A stretch of 42,500 nucleotides of DNA from Prorocentrum cordatum (taxonomy: Eukaryota > Sar > Dinophyceae > Prorocentrales > Prorocentraceae). The notes under the pieces are model-generated. The model was not told the DNA's origin. It made no database searches and saw only the letters and a program-made list of their open reading frames with translations. The number at the start of each line of letters is the position of its first letter. The first letter of the stretch is position 1. Location: the NCBI GenBank assembly GCA_963575745.1, contig CAUYUJ010003543.1:1-42500 (forward strand), given 5' to 3'. Positions 39,854 to 42,500 of this stretch are shown piece by piece. The translations under genes were made by a program, and so were the position numbers.

Positions 39854-41780
39854 TGTGGCTCTCGTCGCTCGTCGCCTTCAGTCCACCACCGAGCTTGGTG
39901 CCAAGTACCTCTCGATTACCGACGGCCTCATCGCGATCATCAACCAGCCCGAGTTCGCTGACATGTCAGCCGCGCTCCACCGCGACTTCGAGGCTCGGCA
40001 ACGCTCTCTGGCGCAAAGAGCTGCCCAGCGCCCCCCTGGCGCGGCAGGGGCCCTCGAGCCCGAGAAACTCAGTCGAATCTTGCGCGCCTCGCAGAGGCGG
40101 GCTCTCCTTTGGGCCCCCTGGAAGCGTCGTCTGGTCCTCCAGGGCATCATAATCTCGGGCCCAGATGGCCACCCTGGGGTCGCCAGAGAGAGCTGCGATA
40201 TGGCGGACGCCCTTCGCACCTACTGGAAGCCCGTCTTCGCGCACAAGCTCGTCGATTCCGACAAGGTCGCGCAGTGCATCTCCGAGCACGCGCCGCTGGG
40301 CGCCGCCATCGACGTGGGCGCGCCGACCAAGAGGCAGATCCGCGCCTTCCTGACTCGCACCTCGCCGTCGGCTCCTGGACCTGACTGCCTCCCATATCGC
40401 GCTTGGCTCGCGCGCGACTCGTCGCTGGACCTGCTCGAGGACCTCTCGTTCCACCTCTGCTCGAACGCTAACTTCATCCACGACCTGAGCGATTCTGACT
40501 TCGCCTTCCTGCCGAACGGGGACAACCTCGTCGGCGAGATGCATACCGACAGGGCGCCTGAGGACACGCGCCCGCTCTCGCTCAAGAACACTAATATCAA
40601 GGCCATCGCTGGCGCCGCCAACTTCCCCCTCAAACCCGCTGTGGCAGAGCGGGCTCACAAGGCGCAGCAGGGTTTCGTAGTCGGCCGCAACTTCACCAAG
40701 CACATTGTCATTCTTGACGCCGAAATGCGCCGCGCTGGGTTACGTCCCGATGCTGCTGATCACCACCCTGTCTTCACCAGCTTCGACTTCGCGGCGGCGT
40801 TCCCGTCTTTGGGTCGGGCCTGGCTCTTCGCGGCACTCGAGCGCTTCGGGGTCCCCATCGGCCTCATGAGCCTCTTCCGCAACCTGTGCCACGCGCCGAA
40901 CAGCTTCCTCAAGGTCGACGGGATCCGCCACTTCACGTTCGCCATCGAGTCGGGCGTCGCGCAGGGCTGCCCCGCCAGCGGCTCGGCATGGGCCATCGCG
41001 ATGGACCCGCTCGTCCGCCACGTCGCCTCCTTCATCGAGCACCCCGACGGCGCGCCCGACTACGACAAAGGCTACCTCGGCGTCTGCGCGGACGACACTG
41101 GCCTGCTCACATTCTCGTTCGACACGCTGCGCAAGGCATCTGAGCCTTTTTCTGCCGCAGAGGAGCTCGCGCTTCTCTCCCTCGAACCTCGCAAGTGTGT
41201 AGTCGTGCCCCTGTGGGCGCCTGTCTCTCCTGCCACCACGGCCCAAACGAAAGCGCTCCTGGCTGACCTTTGCCCTTCCTGGGGTGGCTTCACGATTTCG
41301 GGGCGAGCCAAGTACCTCGGGACCTTTCTTGGACCTTCCTCCCCCCTTGCCCTTCAATGGCTCGCCCCAGGGCAAAAGTGGTGGCAACGCAGTAATTTGC
41401 TCAACCTCGTCCAGTCTGGCAGTGATGTCACCGTTCGCTTATATAACACTTCCGTCTTGTCCACGCTCAGCTACGTTGCTCAGTTCTTCCCGCTCGATTC
41501 TAAGATTGCTCGCCGTGAACTGTGCGTCTTCCACAAAATGCTCAGCTTGCCGCCCAACTCTTTGCGGAAGGTAGATCTCATCTCGATGGCGGAATGGAGC
41601 CCGCCACCTGTCCTTCGCTCAGCTCAAGTCGCATCTGTCGCCGCAGCCATCCGTACAGCCACTTTCACACTCCGTGGAGAATGGGAACCGTTCTTCCACC
41701 GTCTGCGAGACACCGCCTGGGAGGAGAGCACGATCCATTCCTTCCCTCGGTGGGAAGCAGGGCGCTGCCCCCCCCCCCCT
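39816..41780 (+). pseudogene. LINE ORF2, reverse transcriptase domain
   Basis: After a frame change near 39816-39850 the protein goes on with a thumb-less N-terminal linker, then RT motifs in order: APGPDCLPYRAW, DTRPLSLKNTNIKAIAG, QQGFVVGRN, motif A FTSFDFAAAFPSLGRAW (catalytic Asp), motif B ESGVAQGCPASGSAWAIAMD, motif C LGVCADDTGLL (catalytic Asp pair in CADD, where FADD or YADD is more usual), and AKYLGTFLG. Both catalytic motifs are complete. The frame is lost again at a run of 12 C (41768-41779), a site prone to slippage or sequencing error. Confidence 0.8.
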
Positions 41781-42487
41781 TCTGGGAAGAGACCTCGTCC
41801 ATCGTGCAGTTCTACCATGCCCTGTCTCGCGGGCAGCGTGTCTCGCCATTTTCTGCAGCAGCCGTGGCCCTGGCGAACCGCGCTGCACGAGCCGAAATTC
41901 GCGAGGCACCTGCTGCTGATCCGCCGCGTCGCCCGAAGGTGCAGAGGGCGGTCGCGCTTGCTCTGCAGCGTGCCTTTTTCTCTTCGCCGTTCACCGTCAC
42001 TCTCACGAAGCGCCTTGTAGCATGGGGCCTTCAGCAGCCGCCGCCTCCCCCAGAGCTCTCATGCCGCTGGTCAGCTCTCACAAAAGCGCTCGGAGAGGTC
42101 CGCCCCAGCTGGCGATGGGCGGTTTTCAAATCGCTCAGTGGCGGGTGGACCACCACCCACCGCATGCATGTGCTCGCCCAGCGCTCGTGCGTGTTCGGGT
42201 GCCCGAACGCACCCGATTCATTTCCCCACTACCTCTCCTGCTCCGTCCTCCTGAGCCTCCTGTGGTCCCCCGACCCCGCTCCTCTCCTCAGCACATATAC
42301 GACCTGGGGCTTGGGCCCCGCAGCAGCGTACCCTTCCGAGCCTGCCAGCGACCTCTCGTTGCGGCAGACGATTCGCAGGATCGCTCTGGCCTTCCATCTG
42401 TACAACAAAATGAAGCAGTGCGCAGCGCCGTCGCCAGCAAACATTGCTGCAGCGATGGCCGCAGCGAAATCTTTCCTGTGGCGTTGA
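41780..42487 (+). pseudogene. LINE ORF2, C-terminal domain with Cys/His motif
   Basis: Beyond the C-run the frame of 41522 continues the protein: FWEETSSIVQFYHALSRGQ, FFSSPFTVTLTKRL, then HRMHVLAQRSCVFGCPNAPDSFPHYLSC. The last gives C-x3-C-x8-H-x3-C, a zinc-binding pattern seen at the C-terminus of many LINE ORF2 proteins and thought to bind nucleic acid. The TGA at 42485-42487 ends ORF2, 13 bases before the window edge. Confidence 0.65.
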
Positions 42488-42500
42488 GCCGCTGTCCGCC

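Larger units (their letters stand above)
36799..42487 (+). mobile_element. Non-LTR retrotransposon (LINE) with spliced-leader 5' end
   Basis: Order: spliced-leader relict, 5' leader with 33-bp repeats, ORF1, APE-type endonuclease, reverse transcriptase, C-terminal Cys/His motif. Protein order and RT motifs fit an APE-class LINE. ORF2 ends at 42487; the 3' UTR, tail and right junction are beyond the window. The left junction is the TCC tract of array unit E. Two frameshifts in ORF2 and an altered endonuclease motif suggest that this copy cannot move, but ORF1 is intact, so the insertion need not be old. Confidence 0.85.

Overview
The window looks like nuclear DNA of a core dinoflagellate. The main reasons are a relict of the dinoflagellate trans-spliced leader at 36799-36814, a Ty1/copia polyprotein of the type seen in dinoflagellates, an ISXO2/Merlin-type transposase relic, a GC-rich tandem gene array coding RCC1 repeats, and many microsatellites and minisatellites. 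Prorocentrum or a relative is my guess from general familiarity with such sequences; nothing here fixes the genus. Almost everything is repeat or mobile DNA.

Layout. (1) 1-5.4 kb: two polypyrimidine/polypurine palindromes (TCC tract, spacer, GGA tract), several short tandem repeats, and two minus-strand relics, a retropepsin (2497-2901) and an ISXO2/Merlin-like transposase (3070-3796). (2) 5.45-22.28 kb: one very large, decayed Ty1/copia-type LTR retrotransposon. Its ends are two collinear 258-bp direct repeats (about 93% identical by hand count); a Ty1-like primer-binding site follows the first repeat directly, and CGACCCA minisatellite lies outside both ends. In order it carries gag with a CCHC knuckle, a long accessory region (an R/S-rich part, a possible ADP-ribosyltransferase-like relic, a RING-H2-like part), retropepsin, a methyltransferase-like module, integrase, reverse transcriptase and RNase H. 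Frameshifts and nonsense codons break it throughout, and a 1.17-kb insertion full of 73-bp repeats splits the RT. About thirty copies of a 14-nt hairpin, consensus GCRGG-GNNA-CCYGC, are scattered through this element only, always with the G-starting loop on the coding strand apart from one ACAA copy.

(3) 22.96-36.80 kb: four head-to-tail units of 3.05-3.48 kb plus a truncated fifth. Each full unit has a 21-bp repeat block, an antisense CCHC fragment, a TCC tract, a leader minisatellite, and a gene for RCC1-like blades followed, after a predicted GT-AG intron, by a ubiquitin-like C-terminal exon. Unit C looks intact, with exactly seven blades; units A, B and D are broken.

(4) 36.80-42.49 kb: a non-LTR retrotransposon (LINE) with ORF1, APE-type endonuclease, RT and a C-terminal Cys/His motif. 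Its 5' end is the spliced-leader relict, joined directly to the TCC tract of the fifth unit. This suggests that a trans-spliced LINE RNA was copied into the genome there. Its 3' end lies outside the window.
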